Positions 1 to 8,229 of a DNA stretch of 12,816 bases are shown here, in pieces. Position numbers and translations under genes: made by a program. The first letter of the stretch is position 1. Each line of letters begins with the position of its first letter. Below the pieces are notes generated by a model, which saw only the letters and a list, made by a program, of their open reading frames with translations, made no database searches and had not been told where the DNA came from. This DNA is from Flavobacteriales bacterium UBA3431 (lineage in GTDB: Bacteria > Bacteroidota > Bacteroidia > Flavobacteriales > Schleiferiaceae), in contig DFSS01000009.1 in the NCBI GenBank assembly GCA_002381225.1, positions 633 through 13,448 on the forward strand, in the 5' to 3' direction.

Positions 1-986
1 AATTCTTCATTCGCAAACAGGACGATGCGCATGGTGTGGCGGGGCTGATAACCAGCCTGCTTCAAGAGCCACAATGCCTGCATAGAATGTACCACGCCCG
101 CGCCGTCGTCTTGGGCACCTGTACCCAGGTCCCATGAGTCCAAGTGGCCCCCAACCACCATGACCTGGTCGGGGAATTCGCTGCCCCTCCATTCGGCGAT
201 GACGTTGGCAGATTGGGCGCGTCCGACTTCGTGGCAACCAAGGGTGTAGTGTACTTGAAGGTTGGGGTTCTTTTTAAGTTCGGCGCTGAGCCAGTTGGCG
301 TCGTTGGTGCTAATGCCGGCTGCGGGGATTTTCGTCACGCCCTCTTCGTAGGCCATGGCGCCGGTATGGGGGAAGTCGTCGTTTCGGTGGGTCAAGCTAC
401 GGACCAACACGCCCACCGCTCCATATTTAGCCGCCTCTGAGGCGCCCCCCCAGCGCTGCCAACCGGCCTTGCCGTATGAAGACCCTGTATTGATCAACCA
501 GGGGTCCATGGGCTCGTTGTAAAGGACGATGTTGCCCGCCAAGAGGTGGCCTTTTGCGGCGAGGTCTTCGCGGCCTACAATTTCAATGACTTTCGCGGTC
601 AGCCCTGGGCCCTTGTCGCCGCCGGGTGTGCCCACGGAACCACCCAGTGCGGTCACACGCAAGGGGCGCTTGGTTTTGCCTTGGAGGCATTCGGCGGTTT
701 CCACGCCACGCGCCCAATGCCGCACATCAACGGGCTGGGTAAATACGCGATCAAAGCCTAGGGTGTCAAGCGTTTCGACCGCCCATTTCACGCCTTTGGC
801 ATCCCCTTCTGATCCGGCTAAGCGCGGACCCGCTTCCGAACACAGATTGGCCAGCCAGCGGTATCCTTGTTGTTCTCCCAAGGCTTGCTGGTACAACCCT
901 TTGACGAAGGAGGCATCTTCTGCCGTTTGGGCTTGTGCGCCGATGGCCAAGAAGCTTAGGGCGAAAAGAGAAAGCGATTTTTTCAT
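1..986 (-). CDS. Secreted M28-family zinc metallopeptidase, C-terminal part beyond the left edge
   Basis: This is the first 328 residues of an exported zinc aminopeptidase or carboxypeptidase-like enzyme; its frame is open to the window edge. Residues 1-19 form a Sec signal peptide (MKKSL, hydrophobic core, AQA just before Q20), so it should act in the periplasm or outside. Residues about 120-245 resemble a protease-associated (PA) insert. The M28 catalytic core follows: GGHLDSWDLGTGAQDDGAG at 279-297 supplies metal ligands (His281 and an Asp of the Asp293-Asp294 pair), and FANEE ends at Glu327-Glu328, the usual general base and ligand pair. The remaining ligands would lie in the missing part. 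It lies 86 nt downstream of the DUF819 gene on the same strand. It could be read through from that gene or use its own promoter: TATTTTTTG, a near match to the -7 consensus, lies on the minus strand at 1018-1026. The substrate cannot be told from sequence. Confidence 0.93.
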   Translation of the reverse strand, partial: MKKSLSLFALSFLAIGAQAQTAEDASFVKGLYQQALGEQQGYRWLANLCSEAGPRLAGSEGDAKGVKWAVETLDTLGFDRVFTQPVDVRHWARGVETAECLQGKTKRPLRVTALGGSVGTPGGDKGPGLTAKVIEIVGREDLAAKGHLLAGNIVLYNEPMDPWLINTGSSYGKAGWQRWGGASEAAKYGAVGVLVRSLTHRNDDFPHTGAMAYEEGVTKIPAAGISTNDANWLSAELKKNPNLQVHYTLGCHEVGRAQSANVIAEWRGSEFPDQVMVVGGHLDSWDLGTGAQDDGAGVVHSMQALWLLKQAGYQPRHTMRIVLFANEE

Positions 987-1072
987 GAACTGGGCGTCTA
1001 ATGCGAAACGTCGGATGCAAAAAATAGAAGCGAAAAGATACGCTGCATTCGGCCCTTCTTAAGCCGGTGTGC

Positions 1073-2344
1073 CTACTCCAACATGAGGGCAGCCGAATCC
1101 CCACTCACGAGGTACATGAGTAGGCCGGTCAACCATCCGCCGTAGGTGCCCAGCGCATAGCCCAGCACAGCGAGCAATACACCAACCGGCGCCAGCGAGG
1201 GGTGGAAAGCGGCGGCGGCTACAGGGGCCGAAGCTGCCCCGCCAATGTTCGCTTTGGAGCCCACCGCGACAAAGAAAAAGGGAGCTTTGATCCAGCGGGC
1301 AACACCGAGGAGGATCGCGATATGGAACAGCATCCAGATAGCGCCCACAAGGATGAGGCCCGGTTGCTTGACGGCTTCCATGATGTCCATCTTCATGCCG
1401 ATGGTGCCCACCAAGATGTAGATGAAGACCGAGCCCCATCGGCTAGCGCCGGCGCCTTCAAGATTTCGGGCCTTCGTGAACGAGAGCAACAAGCCCACAG
1501 TTGTGGCGACGACCACAATCCAAAAGAAATCACTGGTCAAGCTAAAGTTCGCCGTGTACGGTGCGTTTTCCGCAAACCAGGGGGCCAGCGTGTCCCCGGC
1601 CATGTGCGAAATAGCCACGGCCCCAAAGGCCAAGCCAAGGATCTGCATGACTTCGGGGAAGGTGGGGATGCGGGAGGTTCGGGACAAGAAGTCCTCCATT
1701 TCTCCTTGCAGAGCCTTCACGGAGCGGTTGTCTGCCTTGAGCCATCCGTCTACTTGATCGCTTTTCGCCGCACCCAAAAGGATGATGGCCATCCATACTT
1801 CGGCGACGACCACATCCACCGTAATCATAGCAGAATACAGCGCGCCCGAGGGTTTGAAAATTTCAAACATCGCCGCTTGGTTGGCGCCTCCTCCAATCCA
1901 GGAGCCCGCAATCGTTGACATGCCTCGCCACACCGCATCTGGACCCACGCCGCCGACCAAATCGGGTGCCATGGCCGAAACCGCCAGGATCGCTACCGGC
2001 CCGCCAAGGATAATGGAGGCCGTCGCGGTGAAAAACATGATGAGCGCCTTAGGACCCAATCCAAAAACGGCCTTCAAATCAATGCTCAAGGTGAGCAAGA
2101 CCAGGCTCGCGGGGAGCAGGTAGCGGGACGCAACGAAATAGAGGTGGGTATCCTTGGGGACAATGTGAAAATTCGTGAGCAAGGAGGGCAAAAAGTAGCA
2201 CAGCAAAAGGGCGGGCACCACCTTGAAAAATCCGGATAACCGGGGATGGGTCGAGGCCCAGAAAATACCTCCCAACAGGGACATCAATAGGCCGAATACG
2301 ACCGCTTCATTGGTGATCCAGGGGGTGATAACGGCTTCTTCCAT
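1073..2344 (-). CDS. DUF819 (YjcL-like) multi-pass membrane protein
   Basis: A 423-residue integral membrane protein of the DUF819 family (B. subtilis YjcL type). Roughly ten hydrophobic segments are visible, at about 14-31, 38-58, 68-90, 97-125, 170-192, 232-250, 272-290, 304-320, 328-350 and 385-412. Two glycine-rich motifs typical of the family are present: GSWIGGGANQAA at 147-158 and SKANIGGAASAPV at 363-375. They sit in comparable places in the two halves, as in transporters built from repeated halves. A hydrophilic cytoplasm-like loop runs from about 195 to 228. Function in the family is not established; a carrier or exchanger role is inference. The start codon lies 3 nt after the mutS2 stop codon with no Shine-Dalgarno, so it is probably co-transcribed and translationally coupled with mutS2. 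There is no signal peptide, and the stop is TAG. Confidence 0.9.
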   Translation of the reverse strand: MEEAVITPWITNEAVVFGLLMSLLGGIFWASTHPRLSGFFKVVPALLLCYFLPSLLTNFHIVPKDTHLYFVASRYLLPASLVLLTLSIDLKAVFGLGPKALIMFFTATASIILGGPVAILAVSAMAPDLVGGVGPDAVWRGMSTIAGSWIGGGANQAAMFEIFKPSGALYSAMITVDVVVAEVWMAIILLGAAKSDQVDGWLKADNRSVKALQGEMEDFLSRTSRIPTFPEVMQILGLAFGAVAISHMAGDTLAPWFAENAPYTANFSLTSDFFWIVVVATTVGLLLSFTKARNLEGAGASRWGSVFIYILVGTIGMKMDIMEAVKQPGLILVGAIWMLFHIAILLGVARWIKAPFFFVAVGSKANIGGAASAPVAAAAFHPSLAPVGVLLAVLGYALGTYGGWLTGLLMYLVSGDSAALMLE

Positions 2345-2347
2345 AGG

Positions 2348-4702
2348 TTAGGGATTCTTTTTGCGCGGAGGGCGTTTTCGTTTTTTCTTCGGCGCCAAGG
2401 TAGGGGTATTCGGGTCGACCGCAGCAGCCGAAGGCGCTTGTTGGGCGGCCACGGACTTAGGGGGCGCAGAGGGAATAGCTTTCGCCTTCTTCTTTCGCTT
2501 TTTGTTTTTTTGGGGGGCATCCACAGCAGCCGGCCTACCGGCGGTGGACGACGCGGTCCTATTGACCGAACTCTGCTTCGCCGGGGCAACTCCTGGGCGC
2601 ACATCCCAGTGCACAAACTGCGGGCGCTCCATCCAGGCAGACAATACTCCACCGAGGCTCACCAAGAATTTGTCTTTGCGGATTTCTTGGATTTCGCCCG
2701 CTTGGCGTCCGGCGCCCTGCAGGACTTTCACTTTGTCCCCGACTTTAACGGGGAGGGTCCAAAGTCGCTCAAGTTCTTCGCGGTCGGCCTTTTGCTTGAC
2801 CGTTTCGGCCCGTTGTTTTTGGACTTCCAGCACTTGATGGCGCTCGGACAGTGTCCGGACAATGCGCTCTTCAATCTCTTTTTTGGCCTTCTGGGTTTTC
2901 GCCTTGCTCCAACTGAGGGACCACTGCTCCATGCGCTTGCCCCACATGAGTTGGTCGCTGACCTCCGCATTGTTTTCGGCGGCTTTGCTCAATTTGGTTT
3001 CGAGATCCGCAATGTATTTGGCCTGGGTCGTCTTCAGGGTTTCAAGGTCCGCGAGACGATCGCTTATTTGGGTACGTGTGCGGTCGAGCTGGCTTCGTTG
3101 TTTTTGAAGACCAACAAGCAGGCGATCAACAGCCAAGGTTTGGGTCGCCAAGGCTTCGCGCGCCGCCTGCATGATGCGCTTGGGAATGCCCACACGCTGG
3201 GCTACTTCAAAGGTGTACGAAGAGCCTGGTACACCGAGCTGCAGGACGTATTGCGGAGCAAATGTTTCAACGTCAAAGGCCATGTTGGCATTGCAGCATC
3301 CGTCCAATTCCTCCGCCAATGCTTTGATGCTATTGTAATGGGTCGTAAACACCCCGTAAGATCCCGAAGTGTGAATTTCATCCAAGAAAACGGAGGCAAG
3401 CGCAGCACCCAAATCGGGATCCGATCCACTGCCAAACTCGTCCACCAAACATAGGGTTTGGGTGTCGGCCCAGGCTAGGATTTCCTTCATTTTGGTCAAC
3501 TTTCCGCTATAAGTAGAAAGCTCGTTTTCCACGCTCTGTGCATCGCCAATGTCCGCCATGATTCGGCCAAACCATGTCATAACCGACTTGGGGTGCGTCG
3601 GAATTAAAATGCCGCATTGCAACATGATTTGAAAAAGTCCGACCGTTTTGAGCGCAATGGATTTCCCCCCCGCATTGGGGCCGCTAATCACCACCAAGCG
3701 CTGCGTCGGGCGCAAAGCAATGTCCAAGGGTACCACATTGCGCTGTTTGGCCTTTTGAACCCGGCGTAAAACAGGGTTCATCGCTTGGCGTAAATCGATT
3801 TCCCCTTCTGAACTAAGACGTGGGAGGCAGGCTCCCTCTTCGCGCGCGAAGCGGGTTTTGGCCAATAAAATATCCAGTTGGGTTAGGCGCTCATCCGTGG
3901 CTTTGATTTCGCCACGGTACGGCGCTAAGTCCCGCGTTAACGCCTGGAGGATGCGCCGAATTTCCTTGCGTTCCTCTTCCACCAAGAGTCCGACCTCGGC
4001 ATTGATTTCCAAGCATTCCGTGGGCTCTAAAAACACTAAGGTGTTCTTGGCGCTGCTGCCGTGGAAAGCCCCGCGGGCTTTGCTTTTGTGCGAGGCGGAT
4101 ACGGCCATAACACGGCGGTCGTTGCTAACGGATTCACGCACGTCGCCCAGCCACCCCTCGGACTCGTAGCGCTTGAGGACTTTATAAAATAGGCGGTCCG
4201 CCGCCACACGCTTTTTTCCTAAATCTGTCCGAATTCGGGAAAGCTCGGGAGAGGCATTGCTTTTAACTTGCCCATTGCGCTCTAGGACCCGGTCGATGGC
4301 TTGAGGGATTTCGGGGGTAGGCGGAAACGGTTTGAGCATGGCCGCCAACATTGGCGCATCCTCCTCGTAGGTCAACATAAACCGATACCCGTTGGCATAG
4401 GATTCGGCCTGGGCCTTAATCGCCATGAACTGCTCGGCGTCAAGCACCGCATTTTGAATGCGCAGCATGGGTAGGGCGTCGTCCACCTCAGCCATGGCCA
4501 CAGCTGGAAAATAGTGGCCGCGCTCCATGAGCTGCAAAAGTTCATCCGATTGCAAGAGGGCCGGCTCAACCTCACGTTGTATGGGGTTGGGCTCCATCGC
4601 CAGCAAGGCTTCGCGGCCTTTTCGCGATGCGGCGTGCTGGGCAACATACCCCTTGAGCAAGTGAAAGTCTAGTGACTCTCCGGCTGATTCGGGGTAAAGC
4701 AT
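2348..4702 (-). CDS. mutS2: MutS2-family ATPase lacking the Smr nuclease domain
   Basis: A 784-residue MutS2-type ABC ATPase. In other bacteria MutS2 proteins restrain recombination or rescue collided ribosomes; which role applies here is not known. Residues 1-325 are the core/lever region with the family's EIDLRQAMNP motif at 301-310. The ATPase has Walker A GPNAGGKS at 341-348, signature-like STYSG at 396-400, Walker B LCLVDEFGSGSDP at 417-429 and a TTH switch at 453-455. Residues about 525-645 are a long charged coiled coil (the clamp arm). A small KOW-like beta segment follows at about 652-690 (VGDKVKVLQGAGRQAGEIQEI). The protein then ends in a disordered tail rich in Ala, Pro and Lys, with clusters KNKKRKKKAK and PKKKRKRPPRKK. 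The usual C-terminal Smr domain, with its LDLRG-type motif, is absent. The gene starts 3 nt after lysS stops. Confidence 0.92.
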   Translation of the reverse strand: MLYPESAGESLDFHLLKGYVAQHAASRKGREALLAMEPNPIQREVEPALLQSDELLQLMERGHYFPAVAMAEVDDALPMLRIQNAVLDAEQFMAIKAQAESYANGYRFMLTYEEDAPMLAAMLKPFPPTPEIPQAIDRVLERNGQVKSNASPELSRIRTDLGKKRVAADRLFYKVLKRYESEGWLGDVRESVSNDRRVMAVSASHKSKARGAFHGSSAKNTLVFLEPTECLEINAEVGLLVEEERKEIRRILQALTRDLAPYRGEIKATDERLTQLDILLAKTRFAREEGACLPRLSSEGEIDLRQAMNPVLRRVQKAKQRNVVPLDIALRPTQRLVVISGPNAGGKSIALKTVGLFQIMLQCGILIPTHPKSVMTWFGRIMADIGDAQSVENELSTYSGKLTKMKEILAWADTQTLCLVDEFGSGSDPDLGAALASVFLDEIHTSGSYGVFTTHYNSIKALAEELDGCCNANMAFDVETFAPQYVLQLGVPGSSYTFEVAQRVGIPKRIMQAAREALATQTLAVDRLLVGLQKQRSQLDRTRTQISDRLADLETLKTTQAKYIADLETKLSKAAENNAEVSDQLMWGKRMEQWSLSWSKAKTQKAKKEIEERIVRTLSERHQVLEVQKQRAETVKQKADREELERLWTLPVKVGDKVKVLQGAGRQAGEIQEIRKDKFLVSLGGVLSAWMERPQFVHWDVRPGVAPAKQSSVNRTASSTAGRPAAVDAPQKNKKRKKKAKAIPSAPPKSVAAQQAPSAAAVDPNTPTLAPKKKRKRPPRKKNP

Positions 4703-4705
4703 GGA

Positions 4706-6223
4706 TTAGTCGGCCTTTTCGGGGCGCATTTGGGGGAAGAAGAGCACTTCCTGAATGCTGGATTGGTCCGTTAGCAGCATGGTCAAGCGATCCATGCCAA
4801 TGCCCATCCCTGAAGTAGGGGGCATACCATATTCCAAAGCGCGCAGAAAGTCCTGGTCGATAAACATGGCCTCGTCGTCTCCTTTTTCCGAAAGTGTCAG
4901 CTGCTCCTCAAAGCGCGCACGCTGGTCGATCGGGTCGTTGAGTTCACTGTAGGCATTGGCGATTTCCTTGCCGTTGATGAAGAGCTCAAAACGCTCCGTC
5001 AAGCGTTCATCGTCACGGTGGCGCTTGCATAGGGGCGACATCTCCACGGGGTAATCCGTGATGAAGGTGGGTTGCACGTAATGGTGTTCACATTTCTCGC
5101 CGAAGATTTCGTCGATGAGCTTGCCCGTACCCATTTCAGGGGTCACCTCGAGGCCAAGCGACTTGGCGGAAGCGCGAATGTCGTCTTCTGATTTACCCAG
5201 CAAATCCAACCCTGTGTGGGTTTTGATGGCTTCCAAAATGGGCACACGAGCAAACGGCGCCTTCAAGGAAATCGCTTTGCCGCCCACGCTGATGTCTGAA
5301 GATCCTGTCACCGCGACCGCGATTTCCTCGAGCATCTTTTCGGTCATGTCCATCATCCAGTGGTAGTCCTTGTAGGCCACGTAGATCTCCATGACGGTGA
5401 ACTCGGGATTGTGCGTTCGGTCCATGCCTTCGTTGCGGAAGTCCTTGGCAAATTCGTAGACGCCATCAAAGCCACCCACGATCAAACGCTTCAAATACAG
5501 CTCATTGGCAATGCGCAAATACAGCGGAATATCCAGGGCGTTGTGGTGCGTGATAAAGGGGCGCGCCGAGGCGCCGCCAGGAATAGGCTGCAAAATAGGG
5601 GTCTCCACCTCCAGGTATCCGGCGCGGTTGAAAATGCTGCGCATGGTGCTGAAGACCTTGGTGCGCTTCACAAAAATGTCTTTGACTCCCTCGTTGACAA
5701 TCAGGTCTACATAGCGTTGGCGGTAGCGCAACTCGGGATCCGTGAATGCGTCATAGGTATTGCCTTCCGCATCTTTTTTCACAACGGGAAGGGGACGAAT
5801 GCTCTTGCTGAGCACCCACATCTCTTTCGCGTGAACGGAGGTTTCACCTGTCTGAGTAGCAAAAACATGGCCCTTGATGGCAATAAAATCGCCGATGTCC
5901 AAATGCTTCTTGAACACATCGTTGTAGAGGGCTTTGTCCTCGTCTGGGCAGATTTCATCGCGGTTGACGTAGATCTGGATACGGCCCGAAGAATCCATAA
6001 CGCTAGCAAATGACGCTTTGCCCATGATGCGTTTGGTCATGAGTCGTCCTGCCACGCATACCTCAAAACCCTCCGCAGGGTTGGCGGCAAACTGGGCCTT
6101 GATTTCTTCCGCCAAATGACTGACGGGTACTTCTGCGGCAGGAAACGGATCCATGCCGGTCGCGCGCAGGGCCTCTAGGGCCTCGCGCCGAAACTGCTCT
6201 TGTTCAGATAGCTGTCGCTCCAT
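4706..6223 (-). CDS. lysS: Lysyl-tRNA synthetase, class II
   Basis: A cytoplasmic enzyme that charges tRNA-Lys with lysine; 505 residues, the usual length. An N-terminal helical stretch is followed by the OB-fold anticodon-binding domain (about 54-150, FEVCVAGRLMTKRIMGKASF). The class II core has motif 1 around GYLEVETPIL (202-211), motif 2 with FRNEGMDRTHNPEFT (262-276) and motif 3 GMGIGMDRLTML (472-483). I chose the ATG at 6221-6223 (MERQLSEQEQ). An in-frame upstream start at 6340 would add 39 residues unlike the family and would run across the divergent promoter and into gltX. A TATCTTTG -7 element lies only 4 nt upstream, so the transcript may be leaderless or nearly so. It is the first gene of the probable lysS-mutS2-DUF819 operon. 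Confidence 0.97.
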   Translation of the reverse strand: MERQLSEQEQFRREALEALRATGMDPFPAAEVPVSHLAEEIKAQFAANPAEGFEVCVAGRLMTKRIMGKASFASVMDSSGRIQIYVNRDEICPDEDKALYNDVFKKHLDIGDFIAIKGHVFATQTGETSVHAKEMWVLSKSIRPLPVVKKDAEGNTYDAFTDPELRYRQRYVDLIVNEGVKDIFVKRTKVFSTMRSIFNRAGYLEVETPILQPIPGGASARPFITHHNALDIPLYLRIANELYLKRLIVGGFDGVYEFAKDFRNEGMDRTHNPEFTVMEIYVAYKDYHWMMDMTEKMLEEIAVAVTGSSDISVGGKAISLKAPFARVPILEAIKTHTGLDLLGKSEDDIRASAKSLGLEVTPEMGTGKLIDEIFGEKCEHHYVQPTFITDYPVEMSPLCKRHRDDERLTERFELFINGKEIANAYSELNDPIDQRARFEEQLTLSEKGDDEAMFIDQDFLRALEYGMPPTSGMGIGMDRLTMLLTDQSSIQEVLFFPQMRPEKAD

Positions 6224-6227
6224 ACTG

Positions 6228-6235
6228 CAAAGATA
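6228..6235 (-). promoter_or_regulatory. Bacteroidota-type -7 element for lysS
   Basis: On the minus strand this reads TATCTTTG, a full match to the Bacteroidota -7 consensus TAnnTTTG. No clear -33 TTG is visible at the usual distance. With the usual spacing, transcription would start about one base before the lysS ATG, so the mRNA would have almost no leader. The position is seen in sequence; promoter activity is inferred. Confidence 0.6.
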
Positions 6236-6256
6236 GGTCGGTGCTGCGTGGTGGGT

Positions 6257-6264
6257 TATCTTTG
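6257..6264 (+). promoter_or_regulatory. Bacteroidota-type -7 element for gltX
   Basis: TATCTTTG again matches TAnnTTTG exactly, this time on the plus strand, 19 nt before the gltX ATG; the predicted leader is about 16 nt. The upstream half of this promoter would overlap the lysS -7 element, so the two polymerases probably compete. No obvious -33 TTG is present. Confidence 0.6.
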
Positions 6265-6283
6265 CCCACCCAAAGAAAAACAC

Positions 6284-7825
6284 ATGGAAAACCGTCGGGT
6301 TCGCGTTCGTTTTGCCCCTAGTCCCACTGGCCCCCTGCACATGGGTGGCGTTCGGACTGCCTTATATAACTACCTGTTTGCCAAGCAAAAAGGGGGTGAT
6401 TTCTTGCTTCGTGTCGAAGACACGGACCAAACGCGCTTTGTCCCTGGTGCCGAAGCCTACATCGTTGAGGCGCTCAAATGGTGCGGAATTTCACCCGATG
6501 AAGGCATCGGTGCAGAAGACAAATTGCCCCACGGCGGCCCACATGCCCCCTACCGCCAAAGCGAGCGAAAGCCCATGTACCGCGCCTATGCGGACCAACT
6601 CTTAGCCTCTGGCCACGCCTACTATGCCTTTGACACCCCAGAAGACTTGGAGGCGGTTCGCGAACGTGCCAAACAAGCCGGCAACCCCAACTGGCAGTAC
6701 AATAGCATCACCCGCACGTCCATGAAGAATTCGCTCACCCTTCCCGAAGAAGAGGTGCAGCGTCGCTTGGACACCGGCGAGGCGTACGTCATCCGGGTCA
6801 AAATGCCCCGTAACGAAGAAGTAAAATTTGAAGACCGCATCCGTGGATGGGTAAGCGTCAACACCTTGAATTTGGACGACAAAGTTCTCCTTAAAGGCGA
6901 CGGAATGCCCACCTACCACCTGGCCAACGTCGTCGATGACCACACCATGGACATCACCCACGTGATCCGTGGCGAAGAATGGTTGCCCTCTGCCCCCTTG
7001 CACGTGCTGCTCTACCGCTTTTTTGAGTGGGAACAGCCCGAATTTGCCCACCTCCCCCTCCTCCTTCGCCCTGATGGAAACGGCAAATTGTCCAAGCGCG
7101 ACGGCGACCGCCTCGGCTTCCCTGTTTTCCCGCTAAACTGGCTCAATGAAGAAACCGGCGAAACGGCCTCCGGCTACCGCGAACGCGGCTTCTACCCCCA
7201 AGCCTTTGTGAACATGCTCGCCTTTTTGGGTTGGAACCCCGGGACCAACCAGGAAATTTTCTCCCTCGAGGAGCTCGTAGCGGCTTTCAACCTCGACAAA
7301 GTGAACAAGGCAGGTGCCCGCTTTGATTTTGACAAAGCCAAGTGGTTCAACCAACAGCATTTGCGCCTACAGTCTGAAACCGACTTAGTAGCTGCCTACC
7401 GCACCGAAGCAGCCGCTCGTGGTCTCACCCTTCCATCTGACACATTCGCCCTAGCGGCCATGCATCTCTTTATGGACCGCGCCGAATTTATTGGCGATAC
7501 ACTCGAGGGCGCCAGCTACCTTTTCGAAGACCCTAGTACCTACGATGAGGTCATGGTCGGAAAGAAATGGACCGTTGATGCCCCGGGTTATGTAACAGAC
7601 TTGAAAGGCGTTTTTGCCCAAACCGACTACAGCGAAGCGGCTTTGGAAAATGCCTTCAAGGCCTACCTAGCAGTTAAGGGCTATGGATTTGGCCAAGTGG
7701 GTCCCGTCCTGCGTTTAGCCATTGCGGGCACCACCCAAGGGCCTTCCATCTTCACCGTCATGCAGTTAATCGGTCAAGAAGCCTCTGAACGCCGTATCGA
7801 TCAAGCCTTGACTTCTCTTTCGTAA
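6284..7825 (+). CDS. gltX: Glutamyl-tRNA synthetase, class I
   Basis: Charges tRNA-Glu with glutamate in the cytoplasm; 513 residues. The Rossmann fold opens with RVRFAPSPTGPLHMGG (residues 7-22), where HMGG is the HIGH signature with a Met, followed by RVEDTDQTR (43-51), a GluRS hallmark. GDGMPTYHLANVVDDH (205-220) and THVIRGEEWLPS (225-236) are also typical, and KLSKR (268-272) is the KMSKS loop. The C-terminal helical part (about 340-513) is the anticodon-binding domain. The start at 6284 (MENRRVR) is preferred. The in-frame ATG at 6248 would lie upstream of the expected transcription start and would add residues not usual in the family. FolB starts 1 nt after the stop codon, which suggests translational coupling. 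Confidence 0.97.
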   Translation: MENRRVRVRFAPSPTGPLHMGGVRTALYNYLFAKQKGGDFLLRVEDTDQTRFVPGAEAYIVEALKWCGISPDEGIGAEDKLPHGGPHAPYRQSERKPMYRAYADQLLASGHAYYAFDTPEDLEAVRERAKQAGNPNWQYNSITRTSMKNSLTLPEEEVQRRLDTGEAYVIRVKMPRNEEVKFEDRIRGWVSVNTLNLDDKVLLKGDGMPTYHLANVVDDHTMDITHVIRGEEWLPSAPLHVLLYRFFEWEQPEFAHLPLLLRPDGNGKLSKRDGDRLGFPVFPLNWLNEETGETASGYRERGFYPQAFVNMLAFLGWNPGTNQEIFSLEELVAAFNLDKVNKAGARFDFDKAKWFNQQHLRLQSETDLVAAYRTEAAARGLTLPSDTFALAAMHLFMDRAEFIGDTLEGASYLFEDPSTYDEVMVGKKWTVDAPGYVTDLKGVFAQTDYSEAALENAFKAYLAVKGYGFGQVGPVLRLAIAGTTQGPSIFTVMQLIGQEASERRIDQALTSLS

Positions 7826-7826
7826 G

Positions 7827-8213
7827 ATGTCCTTGCAGCGTATTGACCTCGAAGCCCAACGCGAGTATGCCTACCACGGCTGCTTGGAAGAAGAGGCTAT
7901 CATTGGCTCTGAGTACCGAATTGACATGTCGGTCTGGGCGGACTTGTCCGACTCTGCGCTGAGTGACGAGTTGGTGGACACCGTTGACTACGTCGCATTG
8001 CGCATCATTGTCAGTGAAGAAATGGCCCAACGTGCCAAATTGCTCGAAACCGTCGCACACCGAATAACGCAGCGAATTTTTCGCGAGCACCCCACTGTAG
8101 TCCGCTCGGAAGTCAAGGTTTGCAAACTGAATCCTCCCATTGATGGGGATGTTCACGCAGTGTGTGTGTCCTTTTTGGAAGAAAATCCCTTGTTTACCGG
8201 GAAAGCGTTGTAA
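7827..8213 (+). CDS. folB: Dihydroneopterin aldolase
   Basis: A 128-residue FolB enzyme, full length for the family. It cleaves 7,8-dihydroneopterin to 6-hydroxymethyl-7,8-dihydropterin and glycolaldehyde in tetrahydrofolate synthesis, normally as an oligomer of small subunits. Family marks are YAYHGCLEEE (14-23, with the substrate-binding Glu), VDYVAL (53-58, Tyr55), LLETVA (72-77, Glu74) and KLNPPI (100-105, with catalytic Lys100). The ATG lies 1 nt after the gltX stop codon, so the two genes are surely co-transcribed. The folB stop codon TAA also supplies the first bases of the -7 element proposed for the downstream tRNA gene. I see nothing unusual in the protein. Confidence 0.95.
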   Translation: MSLQRIDLEAQREYAYHGCLEEEAIIGSEYRIDMSVWADLSDSALSDELVDTVDYVALRIIVSEEMAQRAKLLETVAHRITQRIFREHPTVVRSEVKVCKLNPPIDGDVHAVCVSFLEENPLFTGKAL

Positions 8214-8218
8214 TTTCG
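8190..8218 (+). promoter_or_regulatory. Probable promoter of tRNA-Cys, overlapping the folB end
   Basis: A TTG at 8190-8192 and TAATTTCG at 8211-8218 (7 of 8 bases of the TAnnTTTG -7 consensus) are 18 nt apart, close to Bacteroidota -33/-7 spacing. Transcription would begin about 8 nt before the mature tRNA. The -33 part lies inside folB codons and the -7 element begins with the folB stop codon. Inferred from motif match only. Confidence 0.45.
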
Positions 8219-8229
8219 CCCCCCAATCA

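Noticed and set aside
1202..1918. A 238-codon plus-strand open frame
   Set aside because: Antisense shadow of the DUF819 gene, rich in His, Asp and Gly as expected from a reversed membrane protein.
2438..3454. A 338-codon plus-strand open frame
   Set aside because: It is the antisense shadow of mutS2, whose minus-strand frame carries clear ATPase motifs across the same bases. Its translation has no family features.
3779..3802. EIDLRQ in MutS2 (residues 301-306) as an Smr-type LDLRG motif
   Set aside because: It lies before the ATPase domain in the MutS2 core and not in a C-terminal Smr domain; no second such motif exists in the tail.
5360..6013. A 217-codon plus-strand open frame
   Set aside because: Antisense shadow of lysS; the lysS motifs cover the same region.
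6224..6340. N-terminal extension of LysS by 39 residues
   Set aside because: The extra residues are unlike the family and would be encoded across the divergent promoter and the gltX start. The ATG at 6223 fits the usual LysS beginning.
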